Below the pieces are notes generated by a model. It saw only the letters and a list, made by a program, of their open reading frames with translations. It did no database searches and was not told the DNA's origin. 64,000 nt of DNA from Litomosoides sigmodontis (lineage: Eukaryota; Nematoda; Chromadorea; Rhabditida; Onchocercidae). The translations under genes were made by a program, and so were the position numbers. Shown piece by piece: positions 25,412-41,404 of the stretch (position 1 is the first letter of the stretch; each line of letters opens with the position of its first letter). Location: positions 11,691,347-11,755,346 of the forward strand of contig OY718803.1 of NCBI GenBank assembly GCA_963070105.1, read 5' to 3'.

Positions 25412-27764
25412 GGGAGAGCTGAATGGTAGGTAACAAAGAGTGGGCTCGCTGCACGAGTCAGGTCGATCGGAAAACTGCTTCTGAAAACGGCAACGATGCG
25501 TGTAAACAAACATCTTCGCAAATGTTACGCAGTGGCACAGCCGCAGTGCACAGATTTCCATGCGTAAGAAGGAAAAGTAGATTCATTCCACCGTAGTGCT
25601 CCAGCCTTCATTTCGCTCAATTTGAAATTCAGCTGTTTCTGTCTGTCTACACACGCACACGCATCCAAGTTTTGAAGGATTTAATCTTGCACATAATATG
25701 AAACAAGTTGCGGCGCAGATCAACAGGATGATGCATTTGTGCTTAGATGCTCTCTTCTCCTCATCTTCCGGACGGAGTACGACTCTCTCTGTCAACTGCA
25801 TTTGTAAGACTTCCCGAACCACTGAGGGAAATTGCAATGCATAGGTTGTATTATTCGCCTGTAAGACAGAGATGACAGTGAATTTTTCCAGTAAACATTG
25901 AATTGATTTCAATGACCATTAAATATCGCAGTGATGCGAGGACCGAGGACCCACCCTCTCATGCGATGCATTTCTTCACCGATCGGTTGATTTGCAAAAA
26001 ATAGGAAAACTTAAAATAATTGAAACAGTGGTTATTATTAATAATATAATTCATTCACTGCTAGTAGTTACGAAATGTCCCATGATATGTTCATTTTCTA
26101 ACATTCTCCTTCAGATGCTTGGTTAATTTACTGACCACTGACCTGCAATAGAAATTAGTCGGAATATTTTTTAAGCAGTCGCAGAAGAAAGTGTCGCAAA
26201 CCAGCTGCGTCACATTGCAGTCGTCGTAACATTGGTCATGCTTGAAGCAACAAGAATTTACTGAAAATAAAGTGAAATGCTCATCCTACTTACTCGATAC
26301 ATTCATACTCATCCGAAGATCTCTCTCTCTCTCTCCCCCTTCCTTCCTCCCTCTTTCTTCAATCTCTCTGCACAACTGCAATTCAAATTAAAACAGTGAG
26401 CGTTTAATAAATTGTACTGCTGAAACCTGAGGAATGTGTTAGCTCCCTGTTTCTTTCAGTGCTCTCTGCTAATGCAGGCAATTGTGAAAGTTGACTGGTT
26501 AAACCGATTAACTTAAAATCTGGTACTAACTCCGATACTGTTCACACGGTATAGTGAGCAGTTTGGATAGAAACCGATAAAAAGCGTTATTATTAGGACC
26601 ACAGTGGTACTTAGAGGTCCATGAATGCTGCACGACAAGTACGAGTTGGAGGAAAACCGTAGACCTGCGAAACATATGACAAGCCTGAAGTAAATTTAAT
26701 GTAGTAAAGTTGATTTGAAATGACACTTTCAGATTAGCGGGAAGGAGATTTCATTGACCATTAAAGATATAGGTACAGGTTTGGGTCAAATTCAAACAGT
26801 ACAACCTAATATGATTTATCTGCTGCTAGCTTATCTGCTACAACAATTATTGCAAATTCCATCGTTAGCTCCACTTGTTTTTGCTAAACAGAGGCCATTG
26901 TTCGCCTTGCCTGTCTTATCGCGACACTTTTGTCTTCTCCCAAATCCAATTGAATTAATAAAGCAGTTAATTTCGCAAGGCCGCCAAGCCTAACGGTGCC
27001 GCTTGCATCAATATAAAATCTCTAATTATCTACACTTCCCCCTCAGTTTACATTCCGCAGGAAGAGCTACTACGTTTTGTCGCTACTCCGCACCATCTTA
27101 GAAGCTGTGGCTAGAAACTATCGACCTTTCACCGTTTCTCCTAAACTTCCTTTTTCATTTCGCCGTCAAAGAAGTATTTTTTCATGTTAGCCGCACATGG
27201 TATTAGTCAATCAAATGCTACTGTATCCATCGATCAACACCTTCCGTTCTAATCAATCATCACACAAAGAGTACTCTTCTCGATAGAGTTCAGGCACCTT
27301 CCCCCCTCAGTAGTTCGGAGACTTTCAAAGGAAGAGCAGTGGAACTGTCTGTATCTGAAAATCTCGAAACACATTTTCGGCTATTACGTAAGAAAGGAGA
27401 TATGGCCGTCGGTTAGAAGCAGCATGAACCACCACCACCAGCAGAGCAGCAGCTGTCGTCTCCTGAACTACGTTTACAATGGGCGAGAAATGAAGCAAGC
27501 GAAGAAACTGAGCAGAACTACATCCCGGATAGGCACGCCGTGCATGAGCTTCATGAAGCTGGAACTACAGTGCTGGAAAGTGTCCCGCAAAATCTGCTAC
27601 TGCTAAATTTGTTTCATGGAAACAGAAAAGAGAAGAGTAAAATGCAGCGCTAAACAAGAAGAAATAGGTACCACGTTCTGAAGACGAAGTGCTGCTAAGT
27701 GACGTAACAATTTAAGTGCAATTTGTGGCGGTGCTACAAACGAGCGGAGGATTTCAGAGGAACA

Positions 27765-30161
<2,397 letters not shown>

Positions 30162-33100
30162 TTAATTTCTTATATCAACAAAGCTTTCTAAAATTTTCTT
30201 CTGTATCGAAGTTAATTTGCAGTGTTTACTGATACGCTCCACTTCCCATTTTAAATTCTCTGACAGTGAATATAATGCCATAATTTGCAAACAACAACTT
30301 GCATTATACCAATTACCTTCACTCAGTGCTTCCTGCATCAGTAAGTTTAAAATTTCGTAATTCGGAGGTCCTGAAGTGGAAGCGTTTCATCAAAATTGGT
30401 AAAATTTTAGGTTAATCTAAAAAGATCTTGTATGAATCCTTGCCATATTGAAAAAAACCACTCGAAAAACAAACAAATACACATACTTTCATTGCTTACT
30501 GTAGCAGCTTCACCTCGTTTAGCTTCTTCATTTAATAGCAACGCCAGGAACTTCCACGCACGTTCCTTCTCTGCTAATTTCATCATCATCAAAGACATAT
30601 CGGCTATCTATTACAAATAAAAACGTTAGACTGTTTTCATCAAAAGTAAGATAATTTTCTATACCAATTACTCAACTCCTTCTAAATAGGGCTCTGGTAG
30701 TTGACAGCATTTAAACACCTAAAAAGAACGAAAACATAAATCAGGATTTCAACCACTGAACCACTTTTTCAAAACTCCCTCTCTTTCCTAAAAAAAAAAC
30801 TTACAAAATCAGGATCCAACTTTTTCTGGGCTTTTTGCAAATGCTTTACTTCTGAAAACCGGCTTATTTCCACAAAAATATCGACAATTTTCATAACTAA
30901 GTCGTGGAGCTCTTCTTTCTGCTCCATAGTCATCTTCTGAAAATATATAAAACGAGTAGATCTACCACAATAATTCAACCGCACGAATAACATTTTCCAT
31001 TGCACGGTTGTGAAAGTGTAATTCGTTAAGTCGGAGATTAAAACAAAGACTGAAAAAATGTCAAAAGACTAGAAAGAACACCTTTAAATCTACATTAAGC
31101 AGATAAAAACGTAATTGTTGATTTAGATGCGGCCGCAAAACATGTCGGCTAGTAATAAAATCTTCAATCAAGCGGCGCGAGAATAACCACGGCACATTTT
31201 TTTCGGTCTAAATACTGATTCATTATATCTCGCATACAATAATAAAAATTGTTTGCCATAAATTCCTTTTAAATTCTAGAAAAAAGAATTCAAAACGGTC
31301 AAACGACACAGAAAATAAATTGAAAATTTGTGGAAGTCTTTTAATCAATGATGATTCTACCAAACCTGCAGCCTTTGAAGCATACTCATTGCCAAGTTAT
31401 TAGATAGTGGAACAACTCGTGGGACCAATGATATATATTGCTTCTCAAGCTCATGAAGAGGTGACTGACTAATCACAATGCGCAAATATAATCCATAAAA
31501 TCTTGAAAAACACAAATGAGATGTAATTTGGAATACGTGACTGCACAATTATAATTGGTTTTTCTCTAATGTACAATTCCTTTCTGCCAATAACAATAAT
31601 TTAAACTTTTACCAAGAATATCGACGGGTTACTCAGGATTACTGCATGCCGAAAAAGGAACTAATAAAAGATTCATCATTTACCTATTCAATTCGTTAAA
31701 ATCTTGAGATGCAGAAAATTTTGCAAATGAATGAAGAATTGAATCTATGAACAAAACGTACTCTGCTTCCCCCAGAAAAGCAGGTAAACGAACACAATTG
31801 TTTGGTGCACGATAGAGGGCTAATATTCTTTCTGCGATCACAATATTTCTTGTCTGATACGCAAAATCCATTGCACTAATGAAAAATTCTTCATCACCTT
31901 TTTCCAACATTTGAATTGCTTCAGCCTGTTCAAGCTTTTCCAGAATATGTACTAGATGCGCTAATAGAACAGACTGTAAAAAAACATGGATTCAACATTT
32001 TAAAAAAAACGAAGAAAACGAAAATACCGTAAGCTCTACTAAGTTATGAAATAATAGATGGTCCCATTCAAAGATCAATTTGACTACATTTTACCTTATT
32101 AACGTTCCTTTGCTTTAGACAACTCTTCATTATTAACGAATACGTACGTAAACTTGGTTTACATCCCACAGCCACTGCTTCATTAAATATTTTGATTGCT
32201 GTATTAAATTGATCACGAAGCTGCTATAAATCATTTCCTTCCGACATTAAGAATCAAAGGACAGTGTAAAAATATGAAATCACTCAATAAATAAATCATT
32301 AAAATGACAAATAAACGACAATCAATTATGCCAAATCATAAATTAATTCACTAATATAAATAAAAAGAAACCATGAAATACAAAAAACAGTTCATCTCTG
32401 CAACAAAACTTACCATTGACATAGATTTCTCAATAAAAACATTGAAAATTTTAATATTCGGTTTAACACTTCGTAATGCCATATCTTTCAAATAAAATAC
32501 CGCTTCTTGCCAAGTCTTAGCAATTGTAATTAGACCATGATATGCTTCAACAGTTGGAACAAAATTTCTGTCACACATTTCCTTAAATATCAATTGTTCT
32601 AAAGAATTCAAATATAACCACTGACGATAACACAATTAAATGCTTATAAAATAGGCAAGTATACCTTATAAAGTTCTAAAGCGCGTGTGGTGCATTCGGC
32701 GTTATGATATTTACATAATCCAGCTATCATTACAGAATAAATTTCTTCATCCTTCTCAAGTTCTTCGAACAAAAGATCAGCCGAACCACCCTGAAGGTTA
32801 ATTACCAATTGCATTTCTTCTCCGTAAGAAACAGAAAAATCATCAAACAATGAATTTAAAAAATGTGAGGGCATCTTATTAGAATCGATTATGGGTCACT
32901 TAAAGGAGCTCTGCTATTATGAATAGCATAATGTTATTACACCATCTTTTGAATTCAAACCTTAACAACTTACAGCAATCGGTATTAGGTAACTAACAGA
33001 CATTAAATATCTTCTGACCTGCAATAAGATACTCAAACACAAATTCTGTTCTATTTCAAAAATAGGTTCACGAGTGTCACTTCCACGCACGATAGACAGC

Positions 33101-35517
33101 CTAAATTAATGAACAACCACCCAAAGTGACAACGAGATATCAACAGTAGTGGAAGATAACAATAACGACATCAACAAATGTGACATGCCATAGATCGTTT
33201 ATTATTCTAACTAAAAGACTTCTTTTTAGATTTAAATCCCTCGTCCACTCCCACATTTACCAGTTCCAATTAACATTCCTCAGAAACTCACACTATCCCA
33301 TATTTCTCGTTCTTGTTCCACTTGGCAACCATAATTTCGATATCCATGCCACGGTATTTCAGCCGTTGGAATTGGCTTACCGTTATAGTAAACTAATAGG
33401 CGAAACAAATCAACCTTAAATAGCATAAAACTGTGAGGAAAGAAAATATAAGCGAATAAAAGTAAAAATACAACTTCGAAAGTTTTATTCTGCATAGTAT
33501 TCCGTTTACATTTGGATGATCGTAGATTCAACAAAATCTTTCACTAGTTCCCTCACTGATAACTTCGTGCAAATAATTGTGTAATAAAAACAATTCATCA
33601 GAAGAAGTTGACGTCGGAAATTATCAGTGCACAATAGCGAAAAATCAGTAGTTCAAATAAGTTACTTTCTAACAGTAAATATTTATACTGTGAAAATTGA
33701 AATAATCGCAAAATAACTGACCAATACTTCTCGAGGTATTGTGATATTTTCGGTGGCCAATTTATCGTACAACTGATTTGCACCAATTACTTCCTTTCTT
33801 GCAATCAATTTTTGCAAGCTTTCAACGGTAGGAGAAAACTCAAAGAAATCGCATGATTTCTGTGGTCGATAAGCTTCAATACGTGGTACATCTGTATCAT
33901 ACATGAATAACGTTGGCCATTCTTGAGCAAGTTGTTGGGCTGCACGACGTCCCATTTCCTGTAGGCATCCTAACTTGTGTGTTTAGAATAATCTTCGTTT
34001 ACCAAACCTTTCAACTGCCAGGTTTACCAAACGTAGGATAATATAATGCTGTAGTTCATAAATCCTCAAATGAAGCATCCGCCGTTGCAAAGGACAAACC
34101 AAATAGTCCGGCAATATCAAACTTGATAATCGATACATAATACATGTTTGTCCGATTTAAAAAAACTTTCGCAACAATAACTTTATGTATGGCAAGGCGG
34201 AGAAAATGTATACCCATGTCAGACAGCCAAGGAGAGAACTAGCACTTTCATCGGAATGTGAAATAAGAAAAAATTAACCTTAGCCACAAAATATAAATCG
34301 CGCTGTGAATCTGTGGGAATTGTCAGCGGATCATCGATAAGAGCAAAATGTGGAGCTGTCGGGTCGATATCGATTGTATCAGCCAATGAGCGAAGCAAAT
34401 CGGTTGGACCGCGCTAAAACTATTTTCTTAAAAAAGAAAACAGCATGCAATACCCAGCATTTTGATGACGCCTTATGTCCGTGTTTCAAATCAGATAAAA
34501 TTTTGTGCTTCCTATCTTCTTAAAGATCTTGGTTGTTTTACCCTAAATCTCAATCATTTTTTAAATTTCAGAACATTAACATTATGCCCAAACTGTACCC
34601 ACGCATCCTTCCATTGTATACTCCACATTATTGTCTTAAGATCGCTTCTTTCTTATTTGCTAAAAATTATTGTACGCAGCACCGAAAGGTTATAATTATT
34701 TAATCCACTCACTGTTCAAAGTATATTCAACGTATTAACTCGCTAATTAATAATAATAACAATCAATAACTCATAGTAAATAATAGTGTAATGATAATAC
34801 TCGATAATAACTAAGATTTAGTAACGATAACTAATATTAAGAAAAAAATACAATACTAGATAGCGACAACGGTAAAAATAGTAATAATAGACCACAGCAC
34901 TAATAATAACCAAAACAGTGATCGTAACATTGATGATAACGATAGCAGCTATTATTACCATAGCAATAAATAACTTCAAATGATAAGAAGGTGAATAAAT
35001 CGACTGCTGTGAGCATACCATAAAATAAATGAACTGCATACAAAACACAAAAAATATAGGAATTTCACATTTTAGTGCCAATCGGTCATGGTAAAAAAGT
35101 GCTAACATAAGCACCTTTTAAAACGTAAAAGAAGTTGGGGAAGAGTATCAAAAAATGGATGTAAATGGAAAAGAGCAAACGGAATAGGAAGAAAAACCTC
35201 AGTTCGAATAGCCGATAGTATAGAAAAAATTGCTCATCAACTCTTTAGTCCAGAATAGAATTGCTGGTTCAAAATTCAAAATTCCTATACGTAAAACTGA
35301 TGCTTAAACCACAATAATAATAATGGTAAACTTCGCGAACACGAGGAAGAAAAAAACTTACCTTAATAGCATATGGTATACCGATTTCTTCCATTGTATT
35401 TGGTGATAATTGTTTATCTGTAGATGAATTGTCCATATTGCCTACAACAGTGGATGATGAGGGTCGGGTTGATACGGATATGCCCAATTTCTGCCACTTC
35501 GTTAATGATCGAAGCAT
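30162..35517 (-). CDS. PTCD3: Mitochondrial small ribosomal subunit protein mS39 (PTCD3), pentatricopeptide repeat protein
   Basis: Fourteen exons on the minus strand, in reading order: 35517-35362, 34413-34279, 33958-33722, 33414-33292, 32874-32665, 32620-32414, 32223-32095, 31973-31684, 31501-31366, 31207-31082, 30936-30805, 30718-30677, 30607-30487, 30370-30162 (TAA). Phases are consistent and give 750 residues; animal PTCD3 is about 690. The N-terminus (MLRSLTKWQKLGISVSTRP) is basic and hydroxylated, as in a mitochondrial import signal. The second exon carries DPTAPHFALIDDPLTIP, matching the PTCD3 region that reads DPTA.H....DP.LIP, followed by the VDLFRLLVYYNG and SVMIAGLCKYHN segments and PPR-like helices such as PTVEAYHGLITIAKTW and KPNIKIFNVFIEKS. 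In animals mS39 sits near the mRNA entry of the mitochondrial ribosome and is needed for mitochondrial translation. The acceptors at 33414 and 32874 are AAG rather than CAG/TAG, and exon 30677-30718 is only 42 bases; these are the least certain joins. Confidence 0.88.
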
Positions 35518-35556
35518 GCTGCAACTGTACCACTACTACCGCACCGCTGAAAAACA
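35518..35556 (-). promoter_or_regulatory. Putative trans-splice acceptor of the mS39 gene
   Basis: On the minus strand a TGTTTTTCAG ends 29 bases before the mS39 ATG. No coding exon is needed upstream because the N-terminus already looks like an import signal. This fits spliced-leader addition with a short 5' untranslated region. Confidence 0.5.
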
Positions 35557-37240
35557 TTCAGTGAAGGATTGGGAAAAAATTTTATTTAATCGAATTTCGC
35601 TTACGATACAATTACTTAGAATTGTGGAAATGCGATGTTTCAGATAGAAGGTGCTGGATCACAGATTATTACTTATTACGACTTAACCTACTACAGCTTC
35701 AGCAGGTTCCATGGGTAGTCTGGTGATAAGATACACAGAATGTGAATGGTAAAAGCGAGGAGACTCAGTTTGAACAACTGTAACGGATGATAGCTGGAAA
35801 AATGACAATGACAATGAATGGTTGGCAAAAGTGATAGCTAAAGAATGATCACATACAACTAGATGCATGAGAACGGTAGCTCATGAGCGAAACTAAAATT
35901 TGAGCCATAAAATTGAAACAACGAAACACAGCGCACAATTTAATTCAGAGCATGAAATCCTTTGGCCACCTGAAAATGAGAGACGATTAACCAGCGACCA
36001 GCAGCATCAGAGATATGGGTTGTATGATGATGACACCTGTCAAACACACCATACGACGGCAGGGATTGAGAACCACGACAAAAAGCAACACACATCTATC
36101 TATCTCTTATGAATCACGAAAAAGCGGCAGTAATGAAAGGAAGGAAATAACGCATGCATCCGATGCAGGGGGAAAGAGTCAAGCACTCTCCACCAGCTAT
36201 CCGGTCGCTCCACAAATAACTCCACACGTTCTAATTATGCTAATCAGGTATCAGTCATTATATTTTTGCAAACAACAAACAAGTTTGTATCCTCTGCCCA
36301 GGGTCGCCTCTAACATAAAAACTGCTACTTCGGGTCGGGATCTCCAGGAAAGCACTACCAGTATCTTGCTGCTCCACACACAAACCGCGTAAGGCAGCAG
36401 TGCGACCCTGGGCAGAGGCAAAATTGTGCGGTTCACTCTTCTTTCGCTTTGCTGGTGCTACTGCCGGATAAAGACCACTCCAACCGCCAAAGACACATTA
36501 CACATCGAGTCGTACTTCTGCGTCACATACTCAGCATCCCTCCAAGACGTTGTGGAAATCCATTTATCGGCGTTCCCTATCTTATCAACACAGAATGGCC
36601 GGTGTAGAGATTTTTGTCGGCGGTATTATGGGATCGGTTTTCATGATTACCTAAGTGGTCACTATGAAGTGGCGATAACGATACCACGCTCTTCAGCTCT
36701 ACAGCTCCCATCCCTTTCACGTCTCGCCTCATCCCAAGAAATAATGCCTAATCTAATGCTCCCGCCCGCACCAACCTAACTATTACATAACCTTACCAAT
36801 GATAACCATTTGCACAACGATCTCATCATCATGGCATACCACGTACTACGTGCGCTTGCGCTACTCCTCCACTCCACAGCGCAGGCACAACAAGTCCTTC
36901 GCTTCAAGGGCTCTTCTCCTTCACATCGGTCTTCCTCTACCGCAGTTGTGGTGTTGCGAGACTGTCTTTGCATCCCCGCATTCTGTAAACTTACTTATCT
37001 TTTCACCTTTCCAGTTATTTCATAACTTGGTCTTTGTGAAAGAGAGAAGTGGTCGCACGGCACAAACTTCCAAATTTTTGAGTGGACGATGTAGGAATTC
37101 CAATGTGGATATGCATTTGTGGGGTGGACTAGTTATGAATGATTCCACATCTTCTTCATTATGCTTCGGAAACGAGAAAAAGATGTAGAGTGGAAGAGTT
37201 GAGTTCGAGTTTTCACCTCTTCGACTGGGCGAGATACGAT
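35557..37240. other. Intergenic region between divergent mS39 and NOPCHAP1-like genes
   Basis: About 1.7 kb between two head-to-head genes, so promoters for both probably lie here. No recognisable coding sequence. It contains a perfect 17-bp inverted repeat (listed separately). No core promoter motif could be picked with confidence. Confidence 0.5.
36291..36418. repeat. 128-bp element bounded by a perfect 17-bp inverted repeat
   Basis: CCTCTGCCCAGGGTCGC at 36291-36307 is exactly complementary to GCGACCCTGGGCAGAGG at 36402-36418, with 94 bases between. The arms are GC-richer than the surroundings. It could be a small inverted-repeat transposon remnant or a hairpin RNA; no target-site duplication is obvious next to the arms. 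Confidence 0.85.
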
Positions 37241-37275
37241 CTTTTCAGGAATTTGCTTTTTGGAAGGCCTTTTTC
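37241..37275 (+). promoter_or_regulatory. Putative trans-splice acceptor of the NOPCHAP1-like gene
   Basis: CTTTTCAG at 37241-37248 lies 27 bases before the ATG at 37276. The short gap and strong acceptor match nematode spliced-leader sites and support this start codon. Confidence 0.5.
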
Positions 37276-37895
37276 ATGGATTTGACAGGAATTTTGGATC
37301 TCAGACGGTCAGAAAAGCCTACTGCACTGCTGAATCGATTGCGTAAATTCTTGCCTGAAATTGCAACAGCAAATGCTAATTTGGTTAGTGCCGCAGAGTG
37401 CGATATTGAAATAATTGCTGTTGAAGATGGAAGCGATGCGTCGTCATCCACAGATTCCGACGACGAAACTGAAGTAGGTTCATAGCTTCAGTCTTATTAA
37501 ATCAGCTTAAATTATTATCAATCTATGCGATTCTTTATGTGGTGTATCAAGTTCTGATTTTTTACTCATTTGGACATTTAATAGGTAAATGAGGCGGAAG
37601 GCTGAGTAATAAGGTGAAAAAACTTCAGAATAAGATAAAGGAACCGCATGTAGTAATGGATGTTACTACTTTAATGGAAGATGCGCCTATTCGTATGGTA
37701 ATAAGTGATAGTGATTCTGATCTTGATGATGACGGCCAACAGACTTTACCGGTTGCATTCCGAACCAAAGAACCAGTGCGGAAAAGGAAACAACATTTAT
37801 TGGAAAAGGGTAATGAAGAATGTATGGCTGTCAGTGAGCGGAAGGTGTCAGTGGAATCGTCAAGAATGAGCACTGAGATGGAGAAATCATTCTAA
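37276..37895 (+). CDS. Small acidic protein resembling NOPCHAP1 (C12orf45), box C/D snoRNP assembly factor
   Basis: Two exons, 37276-37473 and 37629-37895 (TAA), joined in phase by a GTAGGT donor and a CTTCAG acceptor, give 154 residues. The N-terminal LLNRLRKFLPEIATANANL resembles the LL.RL..FLPQMA.ANE.L helix of animal NOPCHAP1. A Ser/Asp-rich acidic linker follows, then HVVMDVTTLMED, which resembles the short conserved I.MDVAL.E element, and a second Ser/Asp cluster (SDSDSDLDDD). The C-terminal part is basic. In animals NOPCHAP1 links the snoRNP protein NOP58 to the R2TP machinery in the nucleus; whether the worm protein does so is inference. The call rests on two short motifs and overall layout, so it is moderate. 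It is divergent from mS39. Confidence 0.62.
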
Positions 37896-38955
37896 TCTGT
37901 TTTTTTCTGCAGATAAAAGTATGTTATCGCTTTTGTATGCAAAAAAGCAAGTGACTTGTTTGTTGGATTGTATAATTGGTAGTAAATATGTTTTCATTCT
38001 TCATTTCTTATTTTTTGCTCATCTTTTCTCCATCTGATAAACATTCTCTTCTCCTCTCGAAATTAATGCAAAATTCAAATCAAATAATTGTCAGACTGAG
38101 CTAGTCGCATTATCATGCTTTACCCACGTCTAATTTAGTTTTCGGTTATTTTCGAAGCAAAAATTTTCAGCTCATTTACCAACAGTGAAATCAACAGTTG
38201 AGTTATCTGCTAAATAAAAAAAAAGTGCTAATGAGTATTGATTGAAGTTTCCGGCTTACTTGTTAAAAATTGAGCTTTTACGACTAGTGCATCGCTGATC
38301 TGTTATTTTAACCTTCGCTGTTATGAATGGAATGCGCTCATTTTCGTGATTGAAAGTTTCGTTGTCTCCAGTAATGGCACATTTTTTGACAAACTGCAAG
38401 ATGCATTTCTTGAAGTAGGATCTTGAAGTGAGGATTGGTCTCAGCTTTCCACTATTTCACTGTTGATCAGTAGCTCTTAGAGCTTCGTTCGTGGACATAG
38501 AGCTAGCATCTTCTTCAAGTTTCAGCTTCTTCAATATCATCTTCAATTTCATAAGGCACCAAATCTGTGGTGTATTAGAATCCAAATAGATTGTAAATCT
38601 CAGGCACAGCCAAAAACAAACGTGGATGTCTCAATGAACAACAATGTGAGGATGAAAAGTTTAAAAGTGCAGCTGATTCAAAAAAAAAAATGAAAAAAAA
38701 CCGTATTTGCACATTAACGAGTAGAGAATGATTTCATTTTCCGGTAGCAGTTTTTAATTCCTAAAGCTAGGCAGTCGTCCGGTCGCCGCGTTCCGCGAAT
38801 TCCATGCCAATATTCTTAAGAAAGTATGAAGTTATCATTACCTTTGGAAGTTATGGATGAATACGTCACGCGACGTGTTGCAGTGTGACATCGTAAAAAG
38901 GTCGCATGCATACAATCCCAACGTGCTTCCGGAAAATTGTAGGGAAAAACATCAT

Positions 38956-39010
38956 TCATGAGCTTAACTTGAGGCTTAACGTGAGGCCTAAATTAAGGCT
39001 TAACTTGAGC
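38956..39010. repeat. Degenerate AGGCTTAA-type repeat cluster
   Basis: Several copies of (T)GAGGCTTAAC or near variants occur at roughly 16-17-base spacing, partly as inverted repeats. AGGCTTA overlaps the telomere phase AGGCTT but the period is not 6, so it is only telomere-like. Confidence 0.6.
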
Positions 39011-41383
39011 TCATCATACTTTTATTAATGAGGTGATTTAAATGAACTGAGCAGCGCCCTGCAGGACGATGTAATCAAATGCAAAGGACGTTACAAACGA
39101 GTGCATTGTTTACAAAGTTTTTCTCCAGTTTAAACTGCCGCTTTACAATTCAAAATTGCATTTCGTGGACAGTGATCAACTGAAAAAACGACCAGTGATG
39201 GTGCTCAGGTGACCGACAGCTTGTTACTTACTGTGTTGTGAAATGAGGAACAAACTACAAGTGTCTTTCGGCGATTATTATTTAGTTTGAACAAATTAGG
39301 ATTCGGACATTTAGCAGAGAAGGCACAGCCTATTAAAGCTATAATTACCGTCACTCACTTCAGATGCAGAATGAGGCATGAGACGAATAGTGAAATGCAA
39401 AAAGCAAGTGGACTTCCACACTTCTCATAAAAATAGTTGAGGGTATCACAGATGAATGGAGAAAAACGCACTGCCTTGTGGATGAGCAGAACTGAAATTT
39501 GAGTTGAGGCAAATTGAACCGTAAGCGACCTGTAGAGACGAAAGCCACTGAGGTGATCATATCAGTGTGGAACATGATTGAGGGAGCAAAATTCTCATTC
39601 CTCCCACACAACAAAGGGTGAAAACTGAAGGGAAATAAGAGCCAACTTTACACTCCGATGTGAAATAGATCTGCAAAGATTTCAGGTATGAATTTCACAA
39701 CTGTTGGAAACACCTCGTTGAGCGTAAATTCTGAACTAGGTTTGCAACCATGAATGTCGTCGGGACACTTGAAGAGGTGACGTGGCATGGAGTGAAAAGT
39801 ACCACAAGAAGCGACACAGTAAGATGTGAAAGCAGTTTGATTGATTGTCTTTTGAATTTTCATGCGTCTCGACTGGAAATTTATTGTTTCTGGGGAACAA
39901 AACACTTCCATGAATTAAAGTCGCATTCACACTACTGCCCCAACCTATTTGCTGGCTGGCATTCAAGCCATCCAATTCATCCTTTCATCAACCGCCGATG
40001 ATGGCTGGCTTCCGGCAAAAATCCTTCTCATCGATGCGACATCTTCAGGAAGAGGCCGCCCCTTCCCTCCCCCGCTTTTTTTAATATTCCTAATGAAACT
40101 CAACTGAACTATACTGGAAATGTTATGCTGATAATTGAAACGAATGAACTGGCTCCTGTTTGCCATTGCTGTAGGAAAACGGATAAAACAAGCAAATGAA
40201 CTAAATGAGAATGCCCATTTTCTCCTCATTTTGATTGAAAGCTCAACGCTTCATGCTTACCACTTATTCTACTTTCACCTTCTCCGATTGCACGTACTTC
40301 CTTTCCCTTCAAACTCTTTTCAACTCATGCAATTCACCTCATTTAAATCAAATTTCACTTCATTTAGTACGCTTTTTTTCCACTTAATATGCCTTACTCA
40401 TTCACCAGTCTATCTATGCTATTTGCTTCATTACTTGCGCATTTCAGTGTGTGCGCTTTAAATGAAATTGCTTTGCTCCGAGTGAATTCATTCCGTTTCG
40501 CTTTAATTGGACTAATTCAATCGTCAGTTGTCTAATATCAGGTGACATAGCACCATACAAAAAGGGAAGCTGCCTAGTAACAGCTAGTGCGCTAAAAGAC
40601 AAAGCGATTCTGCAGCTACCGGGAACGCGATGTCGTTTCGTTTCCGGTAAGGTGGATGCTACTTTCCCTGTCTTACATCAACGCATTAATGTTCCGGGCG
40701 AATATGATATTATTCAGGCTGTGTTTAACGGGATAAGAAGCCCTTGGAAAGAGAGAGACGGGTTAGAAAGTTGCGTTTTTTTAATATCTAATTAGCGTTC
40801 TGTCCCAAAGCAACCCGACGTGAGCACTTTTGAATTAATCAGCAAATCTTACCCCTTGCAATTGGCTGTGATCGGTTGAAGATGCACAGTTAAAGTTACC
40901 GTGTGTTCCAAACCAATTAATTATTCATTTCGTGGTGTGACTGAGACATGGAAGGAGGCTTAGAGGAGATTGGACTATGCGAACCTCTCTCTTCAGGTGA
41001 TTTTAGCTTCCTATGTCACGTAAAGTGACTAAATGTGAGGTATCTGCGCAACGAAGCTTGTCGCTTTCATTCCTTTTGGGATGGGTAATCATCTTACGTG
41101 ACTTCCGATCAAAGCGTCCATCAATGAACGCGGTCAGTGTCCACTGCTAGTTACAGCATTGATGAAGAGCTGGCTTTGCACTGCTTGCACGATACGGTTG
41201 AAGAACACCACGACTTGTTCCCGAGCACATCTCGAAGGCAATCGAAGCAGCTCCACTAGCTAGAGCAGCAGCACCTTTTCCCTTCCCTCCTCCCAGAATG
41301 GAGGGAGGGGTGGGAATAAGTAAGTAAGCCTGCCTCTCCACCAGGTACACTAATCGCAATTGTCGTTTGTCACTGCCACCTCA

Positions 41384-41404
41384 TCGTCGTCGTCGTCGTC
41401 GTCG
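41384..41404. repeat. (CGT)n microsatellite
   Basis: Seven perfect CGT units in a GC-richer stretch. Confidence 0.9.

Larger units (their letters stand above)
18516..27764. other. Long region without recognisable genes, microsatellite-rich
   Basis: No stretch here shows a recognisable protein family together with usable splice sites. The longest open frames are made by CAG, CT or GA repeats. Composition changes along the region: GC-richer patches near 21.9-23.3 kb and purine- or pyrimidine-rich runs. It could contain promoters, long introns or non-coding RNAs, but nothing specific can be named from sequence alone. Confidence 0.6.

Noticed and set aside
26754..26993. Leu-rich 79-codon frame suggesting a membrane peptide
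   Set aside because: There is no splice or trans-splice context, no recognised family, and the surrounding sequence is non-coding in appearance.
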